Notes: a model not told the origin generated them from the sequence alone. A stretch of 64,000 nt of DNA from Roseisalinus antarcticus (GCF_900172355.1 NZ_FWFZ01000012.1:41993-105992), one strand, 5' to 3'; shown: positions 1 to 13,700, numbered from the stretch's first letter. Translations and numbers: made by a program.

Positions 1-1719
1 GTCGCCCGCCGTCAGGGTCAAGTTACCGGCCGTGGCCTCCACGACACCGCCCTCGGCCAGGAGGATCGTGTCCTGCACGCCCGCCGCATCGACCACCGCC
101 AGTGAGATATCCCCCTGCGCGGCTGTGACCGAACCGATCCGCAAGGGCCCCGACAGCTCCGTCAGGTGAACGCCCATGCCGCCGGTCGTGCTCAGCGGCG
201 CGTCCGCCGCGAGGTCGATCTCCAGCGGGTTGGCCGCGGCGCCGATGGTGCCCGCCGCGCTCAGCTCGATCCGTGCAGCCTGGATGTCGCGGCCGCCGTT
301 GGTGTCGGCATCGAGGATCGCGCCGCCGGTGCTTGTCACCCGCACCTGCCCACCGGATGACAGGTCCGAGACAATGACGTCGCCCGCACCCTCGATGACG
401 ATGTCGCCCTCGGCCGTCTCCACCCGGCTGCCGTCGGCCATCAGCACGGACGCTCCGGCCTCTGTCCGCAGCACGGACCGCCCGGTGCCGCCGCGCACCT
501 GCACCAGGGCGGCGGCGCCCAGCGCCAGGTTGGCCACAGACCCGGTCCCCAGGTCGTCCCGCGCCGTCAGCACGATCTCTCCCAGCGCCGAGAGCACCTG
601 GCCATCGACCGAAAGCGACGCCGCGGTGACCGAGACCCCCTCCCGGCCCGAAAGGCGGACGCCGGCGGCAATCTCGGCGAGCGCCTGCACCGTCACAGCG
701 ACCTGGGCCAGGGCCGATTCCATGTTGCCGCGCAGCCGCATCGCGCCGCCCAGCAGGACAGTGATCCCGCCCTGCCCGGCCGAGGTGGCGCCGTCGAACG
801 TGCCATCGCGACCCGCCGTCACCTCGATGCCGCCGTTCGATTGCAATTGGCCGGTCCCGGTGAGGGTGACATCGCGGGCGGCGCCGGCCTCGACACCGGA
901 GCCGTTCCCCCGCACCACGCCCGAGATCACCAGGTCGCGCCCGGCCTCCAGAGTCGCGGCCCCCCGCAGCGCGGTGACGTCAAGCCGCCCGCCCAGCACG
1001 ATGTCCCGTTGCGCCCGCAGGGCGACGTCGGCGCCGTAGGACAGGATCCGGCCGGTCGAGACGATGTCCTCGGCGGCCGTGACCTCCAGCAACCCGGAGG
1101 TGGCGATCAACCGGCCGGTGGACAGCAGCACCACGCTGCCCCCGCGCGAGGCCAGCGACAGGCCGGTCAGCGACGACAGGGTCACGCCGATCTCAAGATC
1201 GCCGAGCGCGTCGAGCACGTATTGCCCCGAGGAGGTGTCCAGCACGCTGCCTTCCAGCAGGGCCACGGTCTGCCCGCGCAGCAGGATGTCGCCCGCGGCG
1301 GTCCGCACGGGGCCCGAAAGATCCAGCCGCCCGGCGCCTGCGTCCAGCGTCACCCCGCCGTTGCGCGACACGATCTCGACCCCACCGAGGACGGCGAGGC
1401 CGGTGCCGCCAAACAGCCGCAGGGTCGCGGTCTCGGAGGTCGTCGTCACCCCTTCGGCAACCGTCAGGGCGCCGGTGGTCGCGACGTCGATATCACCGCC
1501 GGCCGTCAGCCCGACCAGCGGGCTCGGGGCGCTTGCCGGGTCCAGCCCGATCCGCAGGTCGCCGGTGTTGCGGATGTGGATGCCGCCGCTTACCGCCGTG
1601 GCCTCCAGTGCCGCAACCATCGTGTCGAGCGGATCGGCCGCGGACCCGATCCCGGTGGCCGAGATCAGCACCAGCTCCGGCGTGGTGATGTTGAGCGCAT
1701 CGCCGTTGCCGTCGATCAC
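1..1719 (-). CDS. Giant LEPR-XLL-type surface protein, third segment (partial, runs off the window)
   Basis: Read from GTG 1719 down to base 1, this frame is open for 573 codons and continues the repeat protein without loss of style (VIDGNGDALNITTPELVL, then many GGDIDVATTG-like and AAEDIVSTGRILS-like strands). It lies one frame away from the central segment. Removing one A at 1722-1723 would join the two as TIGA-SVIDGNGD. The repeats are of the filamentous-haemagglutinin kind: short beta-strands with G-G-D-I turns and alternating hydrophobic residues. No stop codon occurs before the window edge, so the C-terminus and any secretion signal are outside. I infer that this is not a separate gene but the same polypeptide. 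Confidence 0.8.
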   Translation of the reverse strand, partial: MIDGNGDALNITTPELVLISATGIGSAADPLDTMVAALEATAVSGGIHIRNTGDLRIGLDPASAPSPLVGLTAGGDIDVATTGALTVAEGVTTTSETATLRLFGGTGLAVLGGVEIVSRNGGVTLDAGAGRLDLSGPVRTAAGDILLRGQTVALLEGSVLDTSSGQYVLDALGDLEIGVTLSSLTGLSLASRGGSVVLLSTGRLIATSGLLEVTAAEDIVSTGRILSYGADVALRAQRDIVLGGRLDVTALRGAATLEAGRDLVISGVVRGNGSGVEAGAARDVTLTGTGQLQSNGGIEVTAGRDGTFDGATSAGQGGITVLLGGAMRLRGNMESALAQVAVTVQALAEIAAGVRLSGREGVSVTAASLSVDGQVLSALGEIVLTARDDLGTGSVANLALGAAALVQVRGGTGRSVLRTEAGASVLMADGSRVETAEGDIVIEGAGDVIVSDLSSGGQVRVTSTGGAILDADTNGGRDIQAARIELSAAGTIGAAANPLEIDLAADAPLSTTGGMGVHLTELSGPLRIGSVTAAQGDISLAVVDAAGVQDTILLAEGGVVEATAGNLTLTAGD

Positions 1720-4700
1720 CGAAGGCGCCGATGGTGACCCGCCCGGCCAGCGCCTCGACCGTGCCCAGCGTCAGCGCACCCGCCACGTCGAGGTCGATCG
1801 GCCCGTTGCCGGCAGTGACGTTCTGGGCCGTGGTGGCGCCCCGCGCGGCGAGCCGGAGCTGGACCCCGGCGCTGACCGCGTCCAGCGTCCCGGCCTCGAC
1901 CTCCAGGTAGGGGTTCAGCGCCCCGCCCATCGCCCCGACGGAGAAGTGCGAGACAAGCGACAGGCGCGACGCGACGATATTGGCGATGTCGTCATCGAAG
2001 GCGTCGAGGATCGAGCCATATATGGTCTCGAGCTGCGCCCGCTCCTCGGCAAAGACGAAATCCACCCGCAGGTCGCTGGGCTGCAGCCCGCCGAGGACGA
2101 ATTGCGGTGTTTCCCGCACGAAGATATTGGTCGCCCGCGCCGAGAACGACTTCGGATCGAACAGATCGTCCAGAAGCTGGATCACCAGGGGCTGATCCTC
2201 GGTGCCGATGTCCGACCCGTCCGCGGCCTCCAGCACGATGCCCCGGCCCATCACGGCCTTGCCGCCGCTGGCGTCGGTGGCCTGATAGATGTTGCCATCC
2301 CCCTTGATCCGGACCTGCTCGAATCCGGTCACGTCGTCGATGTTGATGTCGGTCTCGGACCCCAGGAACACCGCGTCGTTGGCCAGCGCGTCGATCGTGC
2401 CGCCGGTCAGCTCGATATCGAGGTCCTGGCGCAGGGCGATGCGGATCGCGGCGGCGGTCGGGGAATCGTCGGCATAGGGGTTGCCGATCGCGGCGCCGCC
2501 GGCGTCGAGGAAAGTGAGGTCGTCGCGCTCGGCGGTGGACAGGGCCAGCAGCGCCGCGTCGCTGACGCTGCCATCGAGGATGCCGGCCAGCGCCACCGTG
2601 ATCTCGCCCTGGCTGCGGCCGATATCGCCGCCCGCGTAGAGGGAAATGTTGGTGCCCACGATGTTGGGCGCCTCGATGGCGACGGTGGTGTCGGTCACGG
2701 TCTTGGTGAAAAGCGACCGCTGGAGCCTGTTCTCCAGCTCCGCCTCGGTCCAGGTGGCGCCGGTCACGAGAGAGTCGATCTCGGCCGCGTCGGCGGCATA
2801 GGCATAGTTGGGATCGTAGCGCGTGCCCAGCGCCTCGGCCAAAAGCCCGGCCGTCGGGTCGGCGGGGACCGCGTCGAGGGTGGAAAGCAGGGCGGTGCCC
2901 GACAGCTCCAGGTGCCGGGCCAGCCGCTCGACGGCCCGTTCGGTGCGCAGGGCCTCCAGCCGGCGCTGGGCCTCCGCCTCGGCGGTGCGCCCGTCGAAGG
3001 GGGCCGGGTCGCCGTCGCGCAGGGCCTGGACGATGGCCTCGGCCGCGTCCTCGAAATAGAGGCTGCGCAGGGCCTCGGCCTCGGTGTCGGGCAGGGCCAG
3101 GGTGACGGACCCGCCCTCCAACGCCGCGATCTCCTCGGCGGTGAGGCCGAGCGCGGTCAGCCGGGCCGCCTGGTCCTCGGAAAAGGCGAAGCCGTCGGGG
3201 TCGGTCCCGCCCACGAAAAGCGCGCCGATGTCGAATTCGGAAACCGCGTGGCGGGCAAGCTGGAAGGACGAGACCGCCCGGAGCGCGGCGCCGTCGGCCC
3301 CGGCCGCATCCACGTCGAAACGCAGCAGGTTGCGGCCGCCCAGCGCATCGTCGGCGGTGGTGGCGAGCGCGATCTCACGCGGGCCGAGGACGGCGACATA
3401 ATAGGTCTGCCCGTCCTCCAGGCCGGTTCCCGCCGGATCATCCGGATCAGCCCAGACCGTGCCGCCAGCGGTGAACTGGACCGCGTCGCCGGTGGCGAAG
3501 TCGTGGTCGGCGGCAAGGGTGACGGTGCTTTGCAGCCGGGTCAGGCTGCCCGTCTCGCCGCCAAGCCCACCGAAGGTGACGCCGGAGCCTGCCACCGCGG
3601 TGACCATCTCCCCCGCGACCGGCGTCACGGCCAAGGTGGCGCCGTCCTCGATCACCGACAGGACGTTGACGCGCAGATCGTTGCCGCCGGACCCCGAGAT
3701 GGTGATCGTCTCGCCCGGCAGCAGCCCGTCGAAGAACCCGGTGACCGGCACCGCCGCGCCCCCAGAGAGGTCGCTGACAGTGATCGTCTGGCGCGGCCCG
3801 TCGAAGCTGACCTGCAGGGCGGATGCGTCGAGCTCTCGCGTGCCGAACGCGGCGGAGAGGTCGACGAGGGTCTCGCCCGCCTCGGCCTCCGCGAGGCTGG
3901 TGGCCAGCGACAGGGTCGTGTCATCGACCCGCACCGCGAAATAGACAGCCGCGGGGTCGAGGATCGCGGCGGCGCCGCCACCGCCGGCCGCAAAGCGCAG
4001 GCGGTCGCCCGTGGCCAGGTCGTGGGCCGCTGTGAACACCAATTGCGTGGAGGCGAGCGGATTCAGCCGGCTGCGGTCGATCTCCAACGTGGCAAAGTCC
4101 GGGTCGGCCGCGTCGGACTGCACCCCGGCGATGTCCAGCCGGCCCGGGTCGAGGTCGAGCCCCGTGAGGCCCACACCCTGCAGGGCGTCCGCGCGGGTCA
4201 GCGCCAGCCGCAGCATGGTCTCGCCCACGTCGGTGGCATAATAGACCGTGCCGTCGGTCAGGCCGGTGATGTCCTCGCCGCCCTCGATCCGCCGGTAGAT
4301 CAGCGCGTCGCCGGTGCGGTGCCCGTGCGCGAAGCCCAGGTCGATCACGCCGGTGGCCGGGTCCGCCGCGGCGGTCACCGCGCCGAAGACCGAGGGCCGC
4401 AGCTCGTAGCGCAGGGCCGCGGTGTCCAGGCCCGGGTCCGTGCCGGCCGACAATGCGAGGCGCCCGGTCCCGGCCAGCGCCTCGGCCCTTGTCGCTGCAA
4501 AGGCGACCTCGGTGGCGGATACGGCGATGGCATAGGCCAGCTGACCTTCGGCCAGACCGGTCAGGCGATGGCCGCCAAGGCCCGCGATCCGCACCGCCTC
4601 TCCGGTCGTGATCCGGTGCGGGATATTCAGCCGGTCGCCGGTCGCGGGGTCGATGCCGCCGAGATAGATCGTGTCGGCCGCCGCATCGACGGCCGCGCCG

Positions 4701-7700
4701 GCAAAGCCCACGGGCGGGGGCGCCACGGTCAGCCCGCGGCTTGCGGTCCAGTAGCTGCGGTAATCCTCGGTCCGCGCGTCGTCATGTGCGGTCACCGTGT
4801 TCTGTCCCGAGGTGCTGTCGGCCTCGTCCGCGACATCCTCGATCAGGTAGAGGTCGCCCCACAACGCGCCCTTCAGATCCTCGACCGCGCGGTCGTCGAC
4901 CTGCTCGGAGAGGTTCGCGTCGTAAAGGTCGCCGCGGCTGTTCAGGCTGACGTCACCCAACCGCGAGCGGACCTCGATCACACCGGTGTCGCCGGTTTCC
5001 TCGCGGATCACGATATTGCCGTCGGCGACCGCCGCCAGCCCGCCGGTCAGCCCGTTGATGCGGGTGCCGTCGCCGGTTTCGACGCGGATGGCCGAGACGG
5101 GCGCGTCGGCGAGCACGGGCCGGGCGGAGGCCGTAGCACCCGTCCGGAAATCGCCGATGCCGCCGATCCCGGCGTCCAGCGTCACCCGGTTGCCGGCGAT
5201 CAGGCCGCCGGTCGTGCCGATATCGCCCTGCGACCGGATCCAGACATTGCCGTCGCCGGTGGTGGCCCGGTCCAGCATCACGCCGGTGCCGAGGAATTCC
5301 ACCGCGAGATCGCCGCTGTCGGTCACCAGGTCGACCGCCGCGCCGGCAACCTCGACCGGCCCCGGTGCGCCGCTGTCGACGGTCTGGCGCTCGCCCCGCG
5401 TGAGCTGCACGCCCAGGGCCGGCACGTCGTCCCGCGCGATCCGGCCGCCGATCCCGGTTGCGGCCCGCAGGGTCAGGTTTTCGGTGCTGATGATGTCCTC
5501 GGGCGTTTCGGACAGGATCGCGCCTTCGGCGCTGGTGATATCGACCTCGCCCAGCGCAGTCTCGATCCGCCCCGCGACCGTCACGTCGCCGATGGACTCC
5601 ACGTCGACCAGCCCGGTGTCGTAGCCGGTGAACTCTATGTTGATCGGGTAGTCGGCCTTGACCGAGTGCCGGAAGAACCAGCTTTCGCCCACGGTCTCTA
5701 CCCGTTTGAGGTAGTAGGTCGTCGTGCTGAAGATCCACCAGCCTTCGGTCTTCGAGTTGCGCTGTTCGACGACCGTCCTGTCGCTATCGCTGAGGATCGC
5801 CTGGAAAGTATAGCCGTCACGCACCAGATCCGCGCCGAGTGTGCCGTCGTCGGTATGGACATCGCCGACGCTCGCGTCGGGGTCGAGATACCTGATGTTC
5901 TCGGCCAGATCGACCGAATAGAGCAGCCCGCCCAGCAGGCTGCCGAAGTCGTAATCGTCTGGGTCCGGGATCACGTCGGCGATCGAGAACACGATCTCGC
6001 CCTCGGGCTCCACCAGCCGATACGGGTTGTCGGGGGTTGGCCCCTGAACGTCGACGCTGACCTCGAAATCTTCCAGCTCGGAGACCGTGATGATATCGGC
6101 GAATGCCGTCTCCTTGACGTAGTTTGTCGTCGTCACGGTCGAGGTGCTGACCCCGGTGATCCAGCTGTACAATTGACCCGGGGTGGTCTGGAACCTGGTC
6201 TCCCGCCCGGTCGCATGTTGGGCGTCGTCACTCAGCACGCGGGTGACGAACCCGGGTTTGCCATTGGAATCCGTGGTTTGCTCAAGGATCGTGACGGTCT
6301 TGCGGATGTCGTTGCCGACCCGGGTGAAGGTCGTCGTGATCGGGCCGTCGTCATCGGCGGTGGCGGTCAGCCCGTCGAGGTCGACATTGCTGTTGTCGGT
6401 GATCTCGATCCTGCCCTCGATGCCGGCCGCGCCGCCCTTGCCGGTGTTGATGTTGTTCAGGCGGGTGTCGTAGCGGGTCTTGTTGTCGATCCGGACGTGA
6501 CCGAACCCGTCCACCGCGCGGATCGTCGCCAGGTCGTCGCGGCCACGCAGGACCTGGCCGGTGACCGGGTCGACGACCTCGGCATCCCCGGTGCTGATGA
6601 TCTGACCCGACAGCGACACCAGGCCGCCGTCCACCGCGACGTTGTCCACCGCGATCTCGTGGCGGGCGATGTCGAGATAGGCTGCGATCCCCTCGATCGG
6701 CGAAATGTCCGTGGCACCGGGATCCAGCGTTGCGGCAAACTGCTTGCGGATGCTCTCGGCATCGGTGCCGCCGGTGTCGGCGCTGTCGACCAGCGGGATC
6801 GGGATGCGGAACGTGCGTTCTGCGAACTTGTTGAGGTAGCCATAGCGCGGCAGCATCTCGTCGGGAACGAGAATGCCGCCGGCGTTGTCCACCTCGTAGC
6901 TCAGAAGCTCGGCCACGATATCGGGATCCAGGCCCAGCTCGTCCAGGTCCTTCTCGGGCGGCAGGTCGGCCTCTCCGATCGGGTCGGTGACATTCCGGCC
7001 GGTGGCGCGGCGCTCGGCCTCGACAAGCTCGACGCGGCGCACGGTGTTGTATTGATACCAGGTGTACCAGGCATCGTAGTAGGGCTTCATCGCCGCCTCG
7101 ACCGCGTCGTCGAACACCACCTCGCGGTCGGCGATCCCGCTCTGGATCGTGCCGTTCACGTTCAGGACCAGCGCGTCGATGAAGACATTGCCCCGCGCGA
7201 AAAGCGCACCGCCCGCCTTCTTGGCATCCAGGTTGTAGTCCGAGGATCCGAGCACACTGCGCGGAGTCGTGGCGTCGTTGCCGTCCGTCGCGCGGTCCAG
7301 CGCCTCGTCGTTGATGAAGGTCCAGCTTCCGTCCCACTGGCCGCGCGGCTCCGAGATGTGGAAGAAGTTCTCGTCGCTCAGGATGAAGTCGAGGCCGCTC
7401 TGGATGTTGATGCTGCCGGCCGAGAGGTTGCCGCTGACGATGATCGAGCCGCCCGTCGTCAGGGCGAAGAAATCCGCGCTCAGCGCGTCGATCTGGCCGC
7501 GAATCTCCATCGCCGGGGCGGGGGGCGGATTGCCCTCGGCATCCGTCCTCTCCGGATCGGTATCGAGGAAGGGCTCGTAGGTGTTCTGAACCGAGATCAG
7601 GCCGCCTTCGGTCTTCGTGGCGTCGATGAGCGTCAGGTTGACCGCACCGCCCGCCGCGCCGTTCTGCCGGATCACCGAGGCGTTGGTGTTGACGGAGGCC

Positions 7701-10700
7701 CCGTTCAGCAGGATGTGACCGCCGACGCCGAACGGGATCTCCATGTCGCCGACGATCAGGTAATAGGGGCTCTTGTTCTCGACCAGGATCGCCGCGTCGC
7801 CGGGGCTGTCGAGGGTGCCGGTGCCGGTGAGGCGGCCGGCCTCGATCTCGATGTCGCCCAGCTCGACACTGATGGCGGGCAGGATGATCTGGTCGATGAC
7901 GTAATCCTCGATCACCGACTGGCCCTGCAGGATGCCCAGCCGGTCGGCCTGCTGCAGGATCACCCGGCGCTGGAACTCGAGCTTCTGGAAAGTCAGCGGG
8001 TTGATCGAATGGGCCTGCTGCTGGGACTCGATCTCGGCGATGCGTCGGGCGAGGTCGGCCCCGAGGTTGGTGCGGATCACGGTCGGCGCATCGACGCCCG
8101 CGCTGCGCTCGACCTCGTCCAGCACCACCGCGGTATCCAGCGAGGTCAGCGTGTGCCGGTCCTCGGGCTGGTCCAGAAATGGGTTGCGCACCGTCTTCAC
8201 GAACGCGAGGTCGGGGCCGTCCGGCGTTTCGCGCAGGGCCAGTTCTGTCGCCGAGACGACGCGCACGACGTAGGCCCGCGAGTTCGACAGCGTGTCCGTG
8301 GGGAAAAAGCCGATCTGCCCGGTCGGCGTGAAGTAGTCGATGAAGACCAGCGCCGGCGTGTCGCCCAGCGTCTTGTAGGCCACCCGCTCGCCGTCCGAGA
8401 ATCCATGCGGGCTGTTGAACGAAATCACCGGAGAGCCCGCGCTGATCCCGGACGCCGAGGTGAACGGGACCGGCGGGGCGAGGTCCGCGAAATCCTGCGG
8501 CAGGTCGATATCGTCCTGGATTGTTACGGTTTTCTGGTTGAGGAAGCTGGAGCGCACCGTGCCGTCGACCCGGACCTCGTCCACTGAACCGGAGCTGCTG
8601 GTGCCGGTCCTCTCTTCGAACGAGACATTTTCGGCGCCGAAGGCGTCGGCCACCCCGTTGACGAAATCCTCCGCCGCCTGGCGGTAGAGGTCGCGCGCGA
8701 CCCCCAGCCCGGCGGCGTTCAGCGATCCCTTCAGCGAGGACAGGGCGACGTCGCCCACCGCCCGCACGACACCCTCGGCCCCGGAATTGCCCGCGCCGGA
8801 AACGACGATCTCGTTCAGGCCGGCGATGACGGCGGCGGCGGTCGGCGAGGTCTCGATCGGAAAGGCCGTCTTGTTGAAAAGGTCGGTGTTCGCCTTGGCG
8901 GTGACGCGGTTGCGCAGGCCCGACGTGTCGCGGCCCGCGTAGAGTGCCACGTCGCTTCCGCCGCTGACCAGCGCCCCGTCGCCCACGGTGACGCGGTTGG
9001 TGAAATCGACATCGGCGCGGCTCTTGCCCTGCGCGGCGCCGGCGCCGCCATAGGTCTTGGCGGCGGCATTGGCCGAGACGTCGGCGTCGCTGCGCGCACC
9101 GATCCTTATCCCGCCGTAGTTCGTGGCGACGCTTGCACCGACGATCCGGATCTCGCCCAGCATCTCCAGGTCGATCCCGGATTCCGACCGCGCGACAGAG
9201 ATCGCCCCGCCGGAATCGAGCGAGGCGGCATCGCGCAGGTCCGCCTCGTTGAGAACGTCGATGCGCAGGGTGCCGGGCGCCGCCTTGGTATCGTTCAGAT
9301 AAAGCGTGTGGCGGTCCGCGCCCGTTGCCGCCGAGGCCGCGCCGATCGACACCCCCGTTTCGTGCTCGACGATGACCCGGCTGCGCGTCGCCGGAAGGTC
9401 GACGATCCCGCCCGAGCCGGAGCGCACCGACTGGCCCGCAGCCGTGCGCAAGCTGCGGTTGACCGCGTCGATGCCGATGCTCCGGGCGGCGGTCACCGCG
9501 GCGCCGCTGGCGATCGCCAGCGTGACCAGCGGCGAGACCCGCGACGTGGTAAAAGCGCCAGACTTGCCGACGACGGCGGCGCTGACGCTGTCGGCATTGG
9601 TGTCGAAGCTCGTCTCCTGCTCGGAGCGCAGCGAGATGTCGCGGACGGTGATCTCGGCCCTGCCGATGTCGATCCCGGTGCGGGACTCGATGATGGCGGT
9701 CGCGTTGGCCGCCGCGCCGGCAATGACGCCGCCGCTGCCTGCCCTCGCGCGGGTGCGCGTGTCTTCGACGGCGTCGGCGACCGCAACGAATGCCCCGCCG
9801 GCCTCGATCAGCACGGCGTCGCCGATCCGCACCACGGTCTCGTTGGCGATGGCGCTGGTCGCCGGATTGGCCCCTGCCGCGATCAGTCCGCCGACTTTGC
9901 CGCTGGCCTCACCCTGGGTGGAGAGGTCCGAGCGCGCCACGACCGTGACGTTTCCGGTCACGCCGGTCACCTCGACCCCGGCGAAAACCTCTGCCGCGAC
10001 CTCTGCGGCCGAAGTGACCTCGGTCAGGGTCGCGTTCACCCCGATCAGCCCGCCCGACGCGCCGGTGGACAGGGCGTCCGCGGACCATTCTCCCGCCCCC
10101 GGCAGCCGCGTCTCGGCCAGGACCGAGACAGATCCGGCGCCGAGGATCTTCGTGTTCGCGCCGAGATAGGCGCTGACCACGGGCGTCAGCGTGATTTCCG
10201 ACAGCTGGACGCCAACCCCCAGCCCCGCGCCCACGGCGAACCCTTCGGACCGGGCAAGCGCGGTGGGCGTGGCGATGGCGCGAACGGTGAGGGCGCCTCC
10301 GACCGATATGGTGCGCTGGGATGCAGCTTCGCCCGGGCCGGCGCCGATGAAGGCGAGCGTGCGGGACAGGATAGTGGCCTTCGCCTCGGCCCCCGAGCCG
10401 GAAACGATGCCGCCCGCCGCGGCGAAGGGCGTGGCGATGGCGGTGTCCCGGCTCTCGGCCTCGATCAGCAGCGCCCCCGCGGTGACAGAGCCCGAGGTCC
10501 ACGCCTGGGTGGTGCCGCCGCTTGTCGCGTAGGACAACGAGGCGCCGACCGACAGGCCGCCGATGGCAAGGCCGAAGGATTTGGCGCGGGCGGTGTGGTC
10601 CGCCAAGGCGCGGATCGTGACGGTGCCGTCCGTCTCGTCGTCCAGCGCCGAGAAGAAGCCGGCGAGCGCGTTGCCCGACGCATCGAGTGCGGTCAGTGTC

Positions 10701-13700
10701 GCGGTGCCGCCGGCCACGGTCACGGCGAACCGGTCGAGGCCCGCGGCGTCCAGCGCCCCGATCCCGGCGGTGCCCAGGGTTGTGCTTGCCGCGTCGAGCG
10801 TGCCGGCCTCGAGCGCACCGCCCCAGTCGCGCATCTCCACCGAGACGTCGGCGCCGTCCCCGGACACGCCGGTGACGTAATAGAGGCCATCCTGGGCCCC
10901 GCCTGCGCCCGACAGGTTCAGCACCTGCCCCGTGCCCAGCAGCGTGCCGCGCCGCGCCTCGGCCGAGGCCACGCCGGTGTTGGTCGCGGCGGCCCGCGCA
11001 CCCGAACCCGCGCCATAGATCGCCCCCGAGGAGGATTGCGCATCGGCGAAGGCGCCGCCACCGGTCGCGGCGCCGGTCTCGTCGGCGTTCAGCCGGGTCT
11101 CGACGGTGATGTCGCCGCCCGCGGTGACCCGAGCGTTCTCGCCGACGTAGGTGGTGATGTTCGGCGCGTTCGTGGCCTCGGTCAGCGCGACCCCGATGGA
11201 GAGGCCGTAAGAGACCGCGATGCCCTTGGTCTGGGCATAGGCGATCGAATCCGCGACGGTCCGGATCGTGAAATCGCCGCCTGTGACGATGTCCGCCCCG
11301 TCCTCGACGAAGAGGTTCACGGTCGGGTCGGACTTGGCCACCGCCCGGACCCCGATCCCGGCGCCCAGACCCACGGCGAGGCTTTCGCCCCGCGCGATGG
11401 CCGTTGAGGAGGTGTCAAGCTGCAGGGTCAGGTCGCCGGGATATTCGATCCGGCCCTGAAGCGAGATGTCGATTGTGCCGCCGGCCTCGGCATAGGCGTT
11501 GACCGAGCCGATGGCGATGGCGTTGATCGCGGCCCCGCCGCCCTCGGCCACCGCCGAATTCTCGATGTCGATGCCGATGAAGAGGTTGCCGTCCGCGTCG
11601 ACACTGCCCGCCGACAGGAGAGCCCCCTCGCCGATGCTCATCCGCACGACCGGGTTGCTGATGGCGGAGATGTTGACCACCGTGCTCAGCCCGACGGGCA
11701 AGGCGCCGGACTCGCCATCGCCACCCGTGACCAGGGTCGAGACCCGAGAGCCGAACACCTGGGTCGGCGTCAGCACCGCGTGGGTGCCGGTGCCGTCGTC
11801 AGGGGTCGCGCCCGAGGCGACGTTGATCCCGGGCAGGCGACGCTCGCCGGGCAGCATCCTGGCCAGCATCAGGTCGCCGCGCTGCTCTCTGTCCGCGTGG
11901 TCGAGGCCGATGGCGTGGCCCATCTCGTGCATCACCACGGTCAACAGGTCGACCCGGGCCCGGGCCTGCCCGCCCGTGGCGGTCAGCACGTAGGGGTCGG
12001 GCGTGAATTCCTCGTCCTGCATCGGGGTCGCGTCGACGAACCAGCCCTGGCCCGAGGCGCTGATGTCGACGATCACGGCGTCGCCCTCATAGACCGCGAG
12101 ATACTCGCGCCGCAGGTTCTCGACCGAGAAGCCGAGCGCATCGAGCCGGTCCGCCTGCGCCTGCGACAGGCCCGACGCCTGCCAGCGCGCCCGGGCCGCT
12201 GCGACGACACTTTCCAGCGCCGCCTGGTCGATGTAGCCGCCGGGGTCGGCGGGCGCCTCGGTCTGACCCAGGATCGCGGCGGGGCCGCGCGGGATCTCCA
12301 GCCGCTTCAGCACCGAGCCGCCAAAGCGGTCCTGGACCCGCAGGAAGACCTCGTAGATCCCGTCATCGTCGTTGTCGGGCACCAGCTCGCCCCCGATCTC
12401 GCCGCCGACATACTGCAACCGGATGTCGTCGACCGCATTGCCCAGATCGTCGCCCGGATCCAGGATCGTCACGACCTCGAACAGGTCCGCATCCGCGCCA
12501 CCCACCAAGCTGACCCGCAGGGAGTCGCGGCCCTGATCGTCGCTGATCGTCAGCCCGTCCACCGCCCGGGTCTTGCCCGTTCCCGAAAGTGACAGCCCGG
12601 CCGAAACGGCGATCACGGGTGCGGCGTTGTTGGCACGGGTCTCGAGGTCGGTGACGACCTGATCGAGGGTGACGGTTCCGGTCTCGGGCTCGTCGTTGGT
12701 ATCGTAGGACGGAAACAGGCTCCTCTCCTGCAGGCCCGCGAAATAGAAGCTGCCGCCCGCCGTGGCGCTGGCGTTGCCGGCGATGATCGGCACCAGCTCG
12801 ACGCTCGAATCCGCCTGAGGCGGGGTCGAGCCGGCATCGACCCCGGGGCCCACCTTCTTGCCGAAAACGGCGACCGGGGCGTTCGCGATGACGACCATGT
12901 CCCCCGTGGTTGCGGCGAGGTTGGCCACCGGCGGCGTGCCGGTGCCTGCGTCAAGCGACGGGTCGCCGACCGCGGCGGTCACCGTCGGCTGCGTGCTTGC
13001 CAGCACATTGGTGCGGATCCAGACCAGACCGCCGGGGTCCGCTTCGGCGGTCGCGTCAGCCCCATGCGCTGCGCTTGCCAGGACACTGACCCGCCCGTTC
13101 GCCGTGGCATCGCCCTTTTCGAACTGGGCGGTGACCGCCCCGTCCGCCCGCACCTGCGAACGGGCCGAGCCGTCGCCCGCCAGCCCCTCGACGCGGCTGA
13201 GGCCATAGCCCTCCGCATCCACGGCCGACAGCGACACGATGTCGAAGTCGCCGCCGATGTCCATGACGCCGCCGGTCGCCACCTTCGCGGTTATCGTCGG
13301 TGTCACGGTGACGTCCCCGATGGCGCCCTCGGCCTTGTTCGGGTCGTCGGAATCGGCGTTGAACGCGAAGAGCCCGCCGCTGGGAGACTTGCCCTCGGCA
13401 TAGGCGCGCCCCGAGGTCCGCGAGAACGTCCAGTCGTCCGCGGGCGAGGCCCGCTCGTGCCGGTAATTGTTGAGCGCCAGCACCCGGACATCGCCCAGCG
13501 CCCGGACCTCGGGCGCGGTGACCTCGGCCAGGACCTCGGGGGTGACGGTCAGGTCGCTTTCGGACCGCGAGATCGCGACCAGCCCATAGGACCGCCCGCG
13601 CGCGAGGGCCTGCGCGTCGTTGAGCGATTGCGCGGTGACGATCAGATCGCCGTCGATGGGCAGCGTTTCAGACCCGATCCGCCCGGTCTCGACAAGCGCC

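Noticed and set aside
1064..8587. Very long open frame on the plus strand opposite the giant gene
   Set aside because: It is a mirror of the GC-rich repeat gene: Arg/Gly/Asp/Val-rich with no domain pattern and no ribosome site. The minus strand carries the organised repeats.
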